The position numbers were made by a program, and so were the translations under genes. From Harmonia axyridis (taxonomy: Eukaryota > Arthropoda > Insecta > Coleoptera > Coccinellidae): a stretch of DNA of 64,000 bases. Each line of letters starts with the position of its first letter. Within the stretch, counting starts at the first letter, position 1. The DNA is taken from contig NC_059504.1 in the NCBI RefSeq assembly GCF_914767665.1, forward strand, positions 28,002,001 to 28,066,000. The letters run 5' to 3'. The notes under the pieces are model-generated. The model was given only the letters and a program-made list of their open reading frames with translations, did no database searches and was not told the DNA's origin. Positions 34,407 through 46,859 of this stretch are shown one piece after another.

Positions 34407-35219
34407 TTTAAATTTGTCTTTATAATATTTCTGTATATATTTGTATAATTTTTTCTACTGTATATAGTTTTTCATTTGAAATTTTCAATAAATTCTTTTT
34501 TCTGAAATTGTCTATTGAATCTTATTCTTCAATTTAGGATTTGATCCTTTTATCCTTGATATCCATATCTCGGTGAAATAGAAATTTGTCCGATATTTTC
34601 ATTCTGTCCATTACATATGTTTATCTTTTCTAAGATAAACATTTCTAATGGACAGATTGAGAATATCAGTCCTGCCTAGACATAATTACTTCTAATGCTT
34701 AGAAATCTAAAAAAATTGGAATGAAAGTCCGGTCAACTCCAGAATGCCCGCTATATTGAGTGAGAAAAAAAATGGAATCGGAAGAAATAATAAAGGAAAA
34801 ACGTGTTTTTTTCATCTCAGGAATATTAGGTTGAAATAAATGTATTGGCTGGTTAAAAATTTTAAGTTCGTTTGAAGATGGAAAATTTTTAGATAAGTAA
34901 TTTTAGATTTAATTAGGTATTAGAGTTAATAGTTTCATTTCCACTTTTTCATTTTTGATGAAATTCTTCTAATTTCCCGAATTGAGTTCTGGAACCCTGA
35001 GAAAAGTCATTAGGATATTAAAAAGTCGAAATTTTATAACAATTATGCGCACTAGTCACGACGTCTAACATTTCAGAAGGTAACATTTCTATAAGCATTA
35101 CAATAAATTTCCTTACGAAATCTTTTCTCCAAATTCGTACTTTGTGTGTGTATAAATATTTTTTATTAATTTCTCAAGTCAAAATAAAAAGTTAATAATC
35201 TCATTCTGTTATATGTTAT

Positions 35220-35465
35220 ATGTCGACCTTCAAAAGTTACCGCACAAGGCTTCAGCATATTCAGCAGGCTGATAAATTCGTCGCTGTGTATATGAAACTT
35301 ATCAAAATATCTAAAAGTAAGTTGCACATCATAATTTCAAAATTTCCTCGAAATTTTGTAGCTAACATTAAAAATGATTCAAATCCATATCATTCTTCTG
35401 AGAAAAAAATTTTTAATCACCACCCATTAGAATTGATAAATAGGTACTTAATGGACTTTCTCTGA
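35220..35465 (+). CDS. 81-codon ORF, unit 20
   Basis: Gly18Asp. Confidence 0.3.
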   Translation: MSTFKSYRTRLQHIQQADKFVAVYMKLIKISKSKLHIIISKFPRNFVANIKNDSNPYHSSEKKIFNHHPLELINRYLMDFL

Positions 35466-35721
35466 AGACCCTTTGTGAAAAGGTATATAAACAAATTTCA
35501 ATTCAGCAATAACTTCAGTTAGTTTAGTTATGTTAAGGCTTACAGAGGAAGAACAAGAATTCCTGTGATTCTACTCGATGCTTTCTCGCACTATGGTCCC
35601 ACCTGTAGAGAGTGCTTACACACGTTCAAGTTACTTCAATCAAGTAGGCTGTGCATTGATTATTTGCCACGAAAATAGTTTCATATTTTTTTTAAATTGA
35701 AAAAAGTGGGAATATAACAAA

Positions 35722-36249
35722 ATGGATAACAAGGTGATATTGAAAAAAAGATTGGCAAAACTGAAGAATTATTCGAACAATATGAGAAGAACATTACATC
35801 TCAAAAACCTTATTAGCAATATAAGAAAACTTTCAGTTGAAGAATTGAATGAAATTGTTAATATCAAGAAGAACGATAATAAGGAAAATAATCAACTAGA
35901 CAATAATTTGGGTATTTTGTGTGTGAATTGCCCTGAGGATGAAGATGAAAGAAGAAAAGGCGAAGAACTGGCTAAAGAACATTTGGATTTATGTTTGCAA
36001 AGGGCATACCTTTTCAAAAAAATGCTTGAATTTCCGGTATTCCAGATGAAAAATGGATTTCCGGTAATCAAATTTAACCAATATGATGTGTCTTTGAGAC
36101 AAGGAAATGTTATTCTACCCAGAAAACATTATTTCTACCACACCTTACCAAATCGTGCAAAAAAATGCTATAATGATGAAACGATAGAATCAATGGCAGA
36201 TTGGTTAAAAACAAATAGTGCTTCCATAAATTATATGAACAATTGTTAA
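35722..36249 (+). pseudogene. 180-residue gene with C-terminal frameshift, unit 20
   Basis: A 10-bp deletion near 36233 between two copies of AATTAT shifts the frame after Tyr171 and leaves a 175-residue product with an altered tail (MNNC). Ile163Lys is also present. The rest of the protein, including the cysteine motif, is intact, so the product might still work. Confidence 0.75.
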
Positions 36250-37065
36250 ATTGATTTAAATTTGTCTTTATAATATTTCTGTATATATTTGTATAATTTT
36301 TTCTACTGTATATAGTTTTTCATTTGAAATTTTCAATAAATTCTTCTTTCTGAAATTGTCTATTGAATCTTATTCTTCAATTTAGGATTTGATCCTTTTA
36401 TCCTTGATATCCATATCTCGGTGAAATAGAAATTTCACCGATATTTTCATTCTGTCCATTACATATGTTTATCTTTTCTAAGATAAACATTTCTAATGGA
36501 CAGATTGAGAATATCAGTCCTGCCTAGACATAATTACTTCTAATGCTTAGAAATCCAAAAAAATTGGAATGAAAGTCCGGTCAACTCCAGAATGCCCGCT
36601 ATATTGAGTGAGAAAAAAATGGAATCGGAAGAAATAATAAAGGAAAAACGTGTTTTTTCATCTCAGGAATATTAGGTTGAAATAAATGTATTGGCTGGTT
36701 AAAAATTTTAAGTTCGTTTGAAGATGGAAAATTTCTAGATAAGTAATTTTAGATTTAATTTGGTATAAGAGTTAATAGTTTCATTTCCACTTTTTCATTT
36801 TTGATGAAATTCTTCTAATTTCCCGAATTGAGTTCTGGAACCCTGAGAAAAGTCATTAGGATATTAAAAAGTCGAAATTTTATAACGATTATGCGCACTA
36901 GTCACGACGTCTAACATTTCAGAAGGTAACATTTCTATAAGCATTACAATAAATTTCCTTACGAAATCTTTTCTCCAAATTCGTACTTTGTGTGTGTATA
37001 AATATTTTTTATTGATTTCTCAAGTCAAAATAAAAAGTTAATAATCTCATTCTGTTATATGTTAT

Positions 37066-37311
37066 ATGTCGACCTTCAAAAGTTACCGCACAAGGCTTCA
37101 GCATATTCAGCAGGCTGGTAAATTCGTCGCTGTGTATATGAAACTTATCAAAATATCTAAAAGTAAGTTGCACATCATAATTTCAAAATTTCCTCGAAAT
37201 TTTGTAGCTAACATTAAAAATGATTCAAATCCATATCATTCTTCTGAGAAAAAAATTTTTAATCACCACCCATTAGAATTGATAAATAGGTACTCAATGG
37301 ACTTTCTCTGA
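37066..37311 (+). CDS. 81-codon ORF, unit 21
   Basis: Leu77Ser. Confidence 0.3.
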   Translation: MSTFKSYRTRLQHIQQAGKFVAVYMKLIKISKSKLHIIISKFPRNFVANIKNDSNPYHSSEKKIFNHHPLELINRYSMDFL

Positions 37312-37567
37312 AGACCCTTTGTGAAAAGGTATATAAACAAATTTCAATTCAGCAATAACTTCAGTTAGTTTAGTTATGTTAAGGCTTACAGAGGAAGAAC
37401 AAGAATTCCTGTGATTCTACTCGATGCTTTCTCGCACTATGGTCCCACCTGTAGAGAGTGCTTACACACGTTCAAGTTACTTCAATCAAGTAGGCTGTGC
37501 ATTGATTATTTGCAACGAAAATAGTTTCATATTTTTTTTAAATTGAAAAAAGTGGGAATATAACAAA

Positions 37568-38110
37568 ATGGATAACAAGGTGATATTGAAAAAAAGATTG
37601 GCAAAACTGAAGAATTATTCGAACAATATGAGAAGAACATTACATCTCAAAAACCTTATTAGCAATATAAGAAAACTTTCAGTTGAAGAATTGAATGAAA
37701 TTGTTAATATCAAGAAGAACGATAATAAGGAAAATAATCAACTAGACAATAATTTGGGTATTTTGTGTGTGAATTGCCCTGAGGATGAAGATGAAAGAAG
37801 AAAAGGCGAAGAACTGGCTAAAGAACATTTGGATTTATGTTTGCAAAGGGCATACCTTTTCAAAAAAATGCTTGAATTTCCGGTATTCCAGATGAAAAAT
37901 GGATTTCCGGTAATCAAATTTAACCAATATGATGTGTCTTTGAGACAAGGAAATGTTATTCTACCCAGAAAACATTATTTCTACCACACCTTAGCAAATC
38001 GTGCAAAAAAATGCTATAATGATGAAACGATAGAATCAATGGCAGATTGGTTAATAACAAATAGTGCTTCCATAAATTATGACCAATTATATGAACAATT
38101 GTTAAATTAA
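37568..38110 (+). CDS. 180-residue unrecognised protein, unit 21
   Basis: Pro143Ala. Its leader has the Glu9Gln upstream ORF shared by units 20-22. Confidence 0.65.
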   Translation: MDNKVILKKRLAKLKNYSNNMRRTLHLKNLISNIRKLSVEELNEIVNIKKNDNKENNQLDNNLGILCVNCPEDEDERRKGEELAKEHLDLCLQRAYLFKKMLEFPVFQMKNGFPVIKFNQYDVSLRQGNVILPRKHYFYHTLANRAKKCYNDETIESMADWLITNSASINYDQLYEQLLN

Positions 38111-38917
38111 TTTAAATTTGTCTTTATAATATTTCTGTATATATTTGTATAATTTTTTTCTACTGTATATAGTTTTTCATTTGAAATTTTCAATAAATTC
38201 TTCTTTCTGAAATTGTCTATTGAATCTTATTCTTCAATTTAGGATTTGATCCTTTTATCCTTGATATCCATATCTCGGTGAAATAGAAATTTCACCGATA
38301 TTTTCATTCTGTCCATTACATATGTCTATCTTTTCTAAGATAAACATTTCTAATGGACAGATTGAGAATATCAGTCCTGCCTAGACATAATTACTTCTAA
38401 TGCTTAGAAATCCAAAAAAAAAGGAATGAAAGTCCCATCAACTCCAGAATGCCCGCTATATTGAGTGAGAAAAAAAATGGAATCGGAAGAAATAATAAAG
38501 GAAAAACGTGTTTTTTTCATCTCAGGAATATTAGGTTGAAATAAATGTATTGGCTGGTTAAAAATTTTAAGTTCGTTTGAAGATGGAAAATTTTTAGATA
38601 AGTAATTTTAGATTTAATTAGGTATTAGAGTTGATAGTTTCATTTCCACTTTTTCATTTTGGATGAAATTCTTCTAATTTCCCGAATTGAGTTCTGGAAC
38701 CCTGAGAAAAGTCATTAGGATATTAAAAAGTCGAAATTTTATAACGGTTATGCGCACTAGTCACGACGTCTAACATTTCAGAAGGTAACATTTCTATAAG
38801 CATTACAATAAATTTCCTTACGAAATCTTTTCTCCAAATTCGTACTTTGTGTGTGTATAAATATTTTTTATTAATTTCTCAAGTCGAAATAAAAAGTTAA
38901 TAATCTCATTCTGTTAT

Positions 38918-39169
38918 ATGTTATATGTCGACCTTCAAAAGTTACCGCACAAGGCTTCAGCATATTCACAGGCTGGTAAATTCGTCGCTGTGTATATGAA
39001 ACTTATCAAAATATCTAAAAGTGAGTTGCACATCATTATTTCAAAATTTCCTCGAAATTTTGTAGCTAACATTAAAAATGATTCAAATCCATATCATTCT
39101 TCTGAGAAAAAAATTTTTAATCACCACCCATTAGAATTGATAAATAGGTACTTAATGGACTTTCTCTGA
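38918..39169 (+). CDS. 83-codon variant of the 81-codon ORF, unit 22
   Basis: A 1-bp deletion near codon 15 puts the usual start (38925) out of frame but joins the upstream ATG at 38918, which in other units opens a 20-codon dead end, to the rest of the ORF. The first 17 residues are therefore different (MLYVDLQKLP...). Also Lys34Glu. Confidence 0.3.
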   Translation: MLYVDLQKLPHKASAYSQAGKFVAVYMKLIKISKSELHIIISKFPRNFVANIKNDSNPYHSSEKKIFNHHPLELINRYLMDFL

Positions 39170-39425
39170 AGACCCTTTATGAAAAGGTATATAAACAAAT
39201 TTCAATTCAGCAATAACTTCAGTTAGTATAGTTATGTTAAGGCTTACAGAGGAAGAACAAGAATTCCTGTGATTCTACTCGATGCTTTCTCGCACTATGG
39301 TCCCACCTGTAGAGAGTGCTTACACACGTTCAAGTTACTTCAATCAAGTAGGCTGTGCATTGATTATTTGCAACGAAAATAGTTTCATATTTTTTTTAAA
39401 TTGAAAAAAGTGGGAATATAACAAA

Positions 39426-39968
39426 ATGGATAACAAGGTGATATTGAAAAAAAGATTGGCAAAACTGAAGAATTATTCGAACAATATGAGAAGAACATTA
39501 CATCTCAAAAACCTTATTAGCAATATAAGAAAACTTTCAGTTGAAGAATTGAATGAAATTGTTAATATCAAGAAGAACGATAATAAGGAAAATAATCAAC
39601 TAGACAATAATTTGGGTATTTTGTGTGTGAATTGCCCTGAGGATGAAGATGAAAGAAGAAAAGGCGAAGAACTGGCTAAAGAACATTTGGATTTATGTTT
39701 GCAAAGGGCATACCTTTTCAAAAAAATGCTTGAATTTCCGGTATTCCAGATGAAAAATGGATTTCCGGTAATCAAATTTAACCAATATGATGTGTCTTTG
39801 AGACAAGGAAATGTTATTCTACCCAGAAAACATTATTTCTACCACACCTTACCAAATCGTGCAAAAAAATGCTATAATGATGAAACGATAGAATCAATGG
39901 CAGATTGGTTAATAACAAATAGTGCTTCCATAAATTATGACCAATTATATGAACAATTGTTAAATTAA
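39426..39968 (+). CDS. 180-residue unrecognised protein, unit 22
   Basis: Reference protein. Confidence 0.65.
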   Translation: MDNKVILKKRLAKLKNYSNNMRRTLHLKNLISNIRKLSVEELNEIVNIKKNDNKENNQLDNNLGILCVNCPEDEDERRKGEELAKEHLDLCLQRAYLFKKMLEFPVFQMKNGFPVIKFNQYDVSLRQGNVILPRKHYFYHTLPNRAKKCYNDETIESMADWLITNSASINYDQLYEQLLN

Positions 39969-40781
39969 TTTAAATTTGTCTTTATAATATTTCTGTATGT
40001 ATTTGTATAATTTTTTCTACTTTATATAGTTTTTCATTTGAAATTTTCAATAAATTCTTCTTTCTGAGATTGTCTATTGAATCTTATTCTTCAATTTAGG
40101 ATTTGATCCTTTTATCCTTGATATCCATATCTCGGTGAAATAGAAATTTCACCGATATTTTCATTCTGTCCATTACATATGTTTATCTTTTCTGAGATAA
40201 ACATTTCTAATGGACAGATTGAGAATATCAGTCCTGAGTAGACATAATTACTTCTAATGCTTAGAAATCCAAAAAAATTGGAATGAAAGTCCGGTCAACT
40301 CCAGAATGCCCGCTATATTGAGTGAGAAAAAAAATGGAATCGGAAGAAATAATAAAGGAAAAACGTGTTTTTTTCATCTCAGGAATATTAGGTTGAAATA
40401 AATGTATTGGCTGGTTAAAAATTTTAAGTTCGTTTGAAGATGGAAAATTTTTAGATAAGTAATTTTAGATTTAATTAGTTATTAGAGTTAATAGTTTCAT
40501 TTCCACTTTTTCATTTTTGATGAAATTCTTCTAATTTCCCGAATTGAGTTCTGGAACCCTGAGAAAAGTCATTAGGATATTAAAAAGTCGAAATTTTATA
40601 ACGGTTATGCGCACTAGTCACGACGTCTAACATTTCAGAAGGTAACATTTCTATAAGCATTACAATAAATTTCCTTACGAAATCTTTTCTCCAAATTCGT
40701 ACTTTGTGTGTGTATAAATATTTTTTATTAATTTCTCAAGTCAAAATAAAAAGTTAATAATCTCATTCTGTTATATGTTAT

Positions 40782-41027
40782 ATGTCGACCTTCAAAAGTT
40801 ACCGCACAAGGCTTCAGCATATTCAGCGGGCTGGTAAATTCGTCGCTGTGTATATGAAACTTATCAAAATATCTAAAAGTAAGTTGCACATCATAATTTC
40901 AAAATTTCCTCGAAATTTTGTAGCTAACATTAAAAATGATTCAAATCCATATCATTCATCTGAGAAAAAAATTTTTAATCACCACCCATTAGAATTGATA
41001 AATAGGTACTTAATGGACTTTCTCTGA
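40782..41027 (+). CDS. 81-codon ORF, unit 23
   Basis: Ile14, Arg16, Phe65: the commonest right-hand form. Confidence 0.3.
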   Translation: MSTFKSYRTRLQHIQRAGKFVAVYMKLIKISKSKLHIIISKFPRNFVANIKNDSNPYHSSEKKIFNHHPLELINRYLMDFL

Positions 41028-41283
41028 AGACCCTTTGTGAAAAGGTATATAAACAAATTTCAATTCAGCAATAACTTCAGTTAGTTTAGTTATGTTAAGG
41101 CTTACAGAGGAAGAAGAAGAATTCCTGTAATTCTACTCGATGCTTTCTCGCACTATGGTCCCACCTGTAGAGAGTGCTTACACACGTTCAAGTTACTTCA
41201 ATCAAGTAGGCTGTGCATTGATTATTTGCCACGAAAATAGTTTCATATTTTTTTTAAATTGAAAAAAGTGGGAATATAACAAA

Positions 41284-41826
41284 ATGGATAACAAGGTGAT
41301 ATTGAAAAAAAGATTGGCAAAACTGAAGAATTATTCGAACAATATGAGAAGAACATTACATCTCAAAAACCTTATTAGCAATATAAGAAAACTTTCCGTT
41401 GAAGAATTGAATGAAATTGTTAATATCAAGAAGAACGATAATAAGGAAAATAATCAACTAGACAATAATTTGGGTATTTTGTGTGTGAATTGCCCTGAGG
41501 ATGAAGATGAAAGAAGAAAAGGCGAAGAACTGGCTAAAGAACATTTGGATTTATGTTTGCAAAGGGCATACCTTTTCAAAAAAATGCTTGAATTTCCGGT
41601 ATTCCAGATGAAAAATGGATTTCCGGTAATCAAATTTAACCAATATGATGTGTCTTTGAGACAAGGAAATGTTATTCTACTCAGAAAACATTATTTCTAC
41701 CACACCTTACCAAATCGTGCAAAAAAATGCTATAATGATGAAACGATAGAATCAATGGCAGATTGGTTAATAACAAATAGTGCTTCCATAAATTATGACC
41801 AATTATATGAACTATTGTTAAATTAA
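41284..41826 (+). CDS. 180-residue unrecognised protein, unit 23
   Basis: Pro133Leu and Gln177Leu. Start of the block with the synonymous TCC at Ser38. Confidence 0.65.
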   Translation: MDNKVILKKRLAKLKNYSNNMRRTLHLKNLISNIRKLSVEELNEIVNIKKNDNKENNQLDNNLGILCVNCPEDEDERRKGEELAKEHLDLCLQRAYLFKKMLEFPVFQMKNGFPVIKFNQYDVSLRQGNVILLRKHYFYHTLPNRAKKCYNDETIESMADWLITNSASINYDQLYELLLN

Positions 41827-42641
41827 TTTAAATTTGTCTTTATAATATTTCTGTATATATTTGTATAATTTTTTCTACTGTATATAGTTTTTCATTTGAA
41901 ATTTTCAATAAATTCTTCTTTCTGAGATTGTCTATTGAATCTTATTCTTCAATTTAGGATTTGATCCTTTTATCCTTGATATCCATATCTCGGTGAAATA
42001 GAAATTTCACCGATATTTTCATTCTGTCCATTACATATGTTTATCTTTTCTAAGATAAACATTTCTAATGGACAGATTGAGAATATCAGTCCTGCCTAGA
42101 CATAATTACTTCTAATGCTTAGAAATCCAAAAAAATTGGAATGAAAGTCCGGTCAACTCCAGAATGCCCGCTATATTGAGTGAGAAAAAAAATGGAATCG
42201 GAAGAAATAATAAAGGAAAAACATGTTTTTTCATCTCAGGAATATTAGGTTGAAATAAATGTATTGGCTGGTTAAAAATTTTAAGTTCGTTTGAAGATGG
42301 AAAATTTTTAGATAAGTAATTTTAGATTTAATTAGGTATTAGAGTTAATAGTTTCATTTCCACTTTTTCATTTTTGATGAAATTCTTCTTCTAATTTCCC
42401 GAATTGAGTTCTGGAACCCTGAGAAAAGTCATTAGGATATTAAAAAGTCGAAATTTTATAACGGTTATGCGCACTAGTCACGACGTCTAACATTTCAGAA
42501 GGTAACATTTCTATAAGCATTACAATAAATTTCCTTACGAAATCTTTTCTCCAAATTCGTACTTTGTGTGTGTATAAATATTTTTTATTAATTTCTCAAG
42601 TCAAAATAAAAAGTTAATAATCTCATTCTGTTATATGTTAT

Positions 42642-42887
42642 ATGTCGACCTTCAAAAGTTACCGCACAAGGCTTCAGCATATTCAGCAGGCTGGTAAATT
42701 CGTCGCTGTGTATATGAAACTTATCAAAATATCTAAAAGTAAGTTGCACATCATAATTTCAAAATTTCCTCGAAATTTTGTAGCTAACATTAAAAATGAT
42801 TCAAATCGATATCATTCATCTGAGAAAAAAATTTTTAATCACCACCCATTAGAATTGATAAATAGGTATTTAATGGACTTTCTCTGA
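42642..42887 (+). CDS. 81-codon ORF, unit 24
   Basis: Gln16, Pro56Arg. Confidence 0.3.
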   Translation: MSTFKSYRTRLQHIQQAGKFVAVYMKLIKISKSKLHIIISKFPRNFVANIKNDSNRYHSSEKKIFNHHPLELINRYLMDFL

Positions 42888-43143
42888 AGACCCTTTGTGA
42901 AAAGGTATATAAACAAATTTCAATTCAGCAATAACTTCAGTTAGTTTAGTTATGTTAAGGCTTACAGAGGAAGAAGAAGAATTCCTGTAATTCTACTCGA
43001 TGCTTTCTCGCACTATGGTCCCACCTGTAGAGAGTGCTTACACACGTTCAAGTTACTTCAATCAAGTAGGCTGTGCATTGATTATTTGCCACGAAAATAG
43101 TTTCATATTTTTTTTAAATTGAAAAAAGTGGGAATATAACAAA

Positions 43144-43686
43144 ATGGATAACAAGGTGATATTGAAAAAAAGATTGGCAAAACTGAAGAATTATTCGAAC
43201 AATATGAGAAGAACATTACATCTCAAAAACCTTATTAGCAATATAAGAAAACTTTCCGTTGAAGAATTGAATGAAATTGTTAATATCAAGAAGAACGATA
43301 ATAAGGAAAATAATCAACTAGACAATAATTTGGGTATTTTGTGTATGAATTGCCCTGAGGATGAAGATGAAAGAAGAAAAGGCGAAGAACTGGCTAAAGA
43401 ACATTTGGATTTATGTTTGCAAAGGGCATACCTTTTCAAAAAAATGCTTGAATTTCCGGTATTCCAGATGAAAAATGGATTTCCGGTAATCAAATTTAAC
43501 CAATATGATGTGTCTTTGAGACAAGGAAATGTTATTCTACCCAGAAAACATTATTTCTACCACACCTTACCAAATCGTGCAAAAAAATGCTATAATGATG
43601 AAACGATAGAATCAATGGCAGATTGGTTAATAACAAATAGTGCTTCCATAAATTATGACCAATTATATGAACAATTGTTAAATTAA
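43144..43686 (+). CDS. 180-residue unrecognised protein, unit 24
   Basis: Val68Met, lying between the two cysteines of the C-x2-C pair; both cysteines are kept. Confidence 0.65.
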   Translation: MDNKVILKKRLAKLKNYSNNMRRTLHLKNLISNIRKLSVEELNEIVNIKKNDNKENNQLDNNLGILCMNCPEDEDERRKGEELAKEHLDLCLQRAYLFKKMLEFPVFQMKNGFPVIKFNQYDVSLRQGNVILPRKHYFYHTLPNRAKKCYNDETIESMADWLITNSASINYDQLYEQLLN

Positions 43687-44499
43687 TTTAAATTTGTCTT
43701 TATAATATTTCTGTATATATTTGTATAATTTTTTCTACTGTATATAGTTTTTCATTTGAAATTTTCAATAAATTCTTCTTTCTGAGATTGTCTATTGAAT
43801 CTTATTCTTCAATTTAGGATTTGATCCTTTTATCCTTGATATCCATATCTCGGTGAAATCGAAATTTCACCGATATTTTCATTCTGTCCATTACATATGT
43901 TTATCTTTTCTAAGATAAACATTTCTAATGGACAGATTGAGAATATCAGTCCTGCCTAGACATAATTACTTCTAATGCTTAGAAATCCAAAAAAATTGGA
44001 ATGAAAGTCCGGTCAACTCCAGAATGCCCGCTATATTGAGTGAGAAAAAAAATGGAATCGGAAGAAATAATAAAGGAAAAACGTGTTTTTTTCATCTCAG
44101 GAATATTAGGTTGAAATAAATGTATTGGCTGGTTAAAAATTTTAAGTTTGTTTGAAGATGGAAAATTTTTAGATAAGTAATTTTAGATTTAATTAGTTAT
44201 TAGAGTTAATAGTTTCATCTCCACTTTTTCATTTTTGATGAAATTCTTCTAATTTCCCGAATTGAGTTCTGGAACCCTGAGAAAAGTCATTAGGATATTA
44301 AAAAGTCGATATTTTATAACGGTTATGCGCACTAGTCACGACGTCTAACATTTCAGAAGGTAACATTTCTATAAGCATTACAATAAATTTCCTTACGAAA
44401 TCTTTTCTCCAAATTCGTACTTTGTGTGTGTATAAATATTTTTTATTAATTTCTCAAGTCAAAATAAAAAGTTAATAATCTCATTCTGTTATATGTTAT

Positions 44500-44745
44500 A
44501 TGTCGACCTTCAAAAGTTACCGCACAAGGCTTCAGCATATTCAGCGGGCTGGTAAATTCGTCGCTGTGTATATGAAACTTATCAAAATATCTAAAAGTAA
44601 GTTGCACATCATAATTTCAAAATTTCCTCGAAATTTTGTAGCTAACATTAAAAATGATTCAAATCCATATCATTCATCTGAGAAAAAAATTTTTAATCAC
44701 CACCCATTAGAATTGATAAATAGGTACTTAATGGACTTTCTCTGA
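44500..44745 (+). CDS. 81-codon ORF, unit 25
   Basis: Identical in protein to unit 23. Confidence 0.3.
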   Translation: MSTFKSYRTRLQHIQRAGKFVAVYMKLIKISKSKLHIIISKFPRNFVANIKNDSNPYHSSEKKIFNHHPLELINRYLMDFL

Positions 44746-45001
44746 AGACCCTTTGTGAAAAGGTATATAAACAAATTTCAATTCAGCAATAACTTCAGTT
44801 AGTTTAGTTATGTTAAGGCTTACAGAGGAAGAAGAAGAATTCCTGTAATTCTACTCGATGCTTCCTCGCACTATGGTCCCACCTGTAGAGAGTGCTTACA
44901 CACGTTCAAGTTACTTCAATCAAGTAGGCTGTGCATTGATTATTTGCCACGAAAATAGTTTCATATTTTTTTTAAATTGAAAAAAGTGGGAATATAACAA
45001 A

Positions 45002-45543
45002 ATGGATAACAAGGTGATATTGAAAAAAAGATTGGCAAAACTGAAGAATTATTCGAACAATATGAGAAGAACATTACATCTCAAAAACCTTATTAGCAAT
45101 ATAAGAAAACTTTCCGTTGAAGAATTGAATGAAATTGTTAATATCAAGAAGAACGATAATAAGGAAAATAATCAACTAGACAATAATTTGGGTATTTTGT
45201 GTGTGAATTGCCCTGAGGATGAAGATGAAAGAAGAAAAGGCGAAGAACTGGCTAAAGAACATTTGGATTTATGTTTGCAAAGGGCATACCTTTTCAAAAA
45301 AACTTTTGATTTCCGGTATTCCAGATGAAAAATGGATTTCCGGTAATCAAATTTAACCAATATGATGTGTCTTTGAGACAAGGAAATGTTATTCTACCCA
45401 GAAAACATTATTTCTACCACACCTTACCAAATCGTGCAAAAAAATGCTATAATGATGAAACGATAGAATCAATGGCAGATTGGTTAATAACAAATAGTGC
45501 TTCCATAAATTATGACCAATTATATGAACAATTGTTAAATTAA
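45002..45543 (+). pseudogene. 180-residue gene with internal frameshift, unit 25
   Basis: A compound change near 45301-45308 (net -1 bp plus substitutions) shifts the frame after Lys100, and translation stops at 45328 after 108 residues. The rest is open from the internal Met109 (45325-45543, 72 residues), overlapping the stop by 4 bp. The cysteine motif is in the first half; the aromatic-rich half is lost. Confidence 0.85.
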
Positions 45544-46356
45544 TTTAAATTTGTCTTTATAATATTTCTGTATATATTTGTATAATTTTTTCTACTGTAT
45601 ATAGTTTTTCATTTGAAATTTTCAATAAATTCTTCTTTCTGAGATTGTCTATTGAATCTTATTCTTCAATTTAGGATTTGATCCTTTTATCCTTGATATC
45701 CATATCTCGGTGAAATCGAAATTTCACCGATATTTTCATTCTGTCCATTACATATGTTTATCTTTTCTAAGATAAACATTTCTAATGGACAGATTGAGAA
45801 TATCAGTCCTGCCTAGACATAATTACTTCTAATGCTTAGAAATCCAAAATAATTGGAATGAAAGTCCGGTCAACTCCAGAATGCCCGCTATATTGAGTGA
45901 GAAAAAAAATGGAATCGGAAAAAATAATAAAGGAAAAACGTGTTTTTTTCATCTCAGGAATATTAGGTTGAAATAAATGTATTGGCTGGTTAAAAATTTT
46001 AAGTTCGTTTGATGATGGAAAATTTTTAGATAAGTAATTTTAGATTTAATTAGTTATTAGAGTTAATAGTTTCCTTTCCACTTTTTCATTTTTGATGAAA
46101 TTCTTCTAATTTCCCGAATTGAGTTCTGGAACCCTGAGAAAAGTCATTAGGATATTAAAAAGTCGAAATTTTATAACGGTTATGCGCACTAGTCACGACG
46201 TCTAACATTTCAGAAGGTAACATTTCTATAAGCATTACAATAAATTTCCTTACGAAATCTTTTCTCCAAATTCGTACTTTGTGTGTGTATAAATATTTTT
46301 TATTAATTTCTCAAGTCAAAATAAAAAGTTAATAATCTCATTCTGTTATATGTTAT

Positions 46357-46603
46357 ATGTCGACCTTCAAAAGTTACCGCACAAGGCTTCAGCATATTCA
46401 GCGGGCTGGTAAATTCGTCGCTGTGTATATGAAACTTATCAAAATATCTAAAAGTAAGTTGCACATCATAATTTCAAAATTTCCTCCAAAATTTTGTAGC
46501 TAACATTAAAAATGATTCAAATCCATATCATTCATCTGAGAAAAAAATTTTTAATCACCACCCATTAGAATTGATAAATAGGTACTTAATGGACTTTCTC
46601 TGA
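46357..46603 (+). pseudogene. 81-codon ORF with frameshift, unit 26
   Basis: A net +1 change (CTCG to CTCCA) near codon 43 leads to TAA at 46501-46503, leaving 48 residues. Unit 28 has the same lesion, so it predates their duplication. Confidence 0.75.
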
Positions 46604-46859
46604 AGACCCTTTGTGAAAAGGTATATAAACAAATTTCAATTCAGCAATAACTTCAGTTAGTTTAGTTATGTTAAGGCTTACAGAGGAAGAAGAAGAATTC
46701 CTGTAATTCTACTCGATGCTTTCTCGCACTATGGTCCCACCTGTAGAGAGTGCTTACACACGTTCAAGTTACTTCAATCAAGTAGGCTGTGCATTGATTA
46801 TTTGCCACGAAAATAGTTTCATATTTTTTTTAAATTGAAAAAAGTGGGAATATAACAAA

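Noticed and set aside
45172..45381. Minus-strand ORF of 69 codons
   Set aside because: Antisense shadow created by the unit 25 frameshift.
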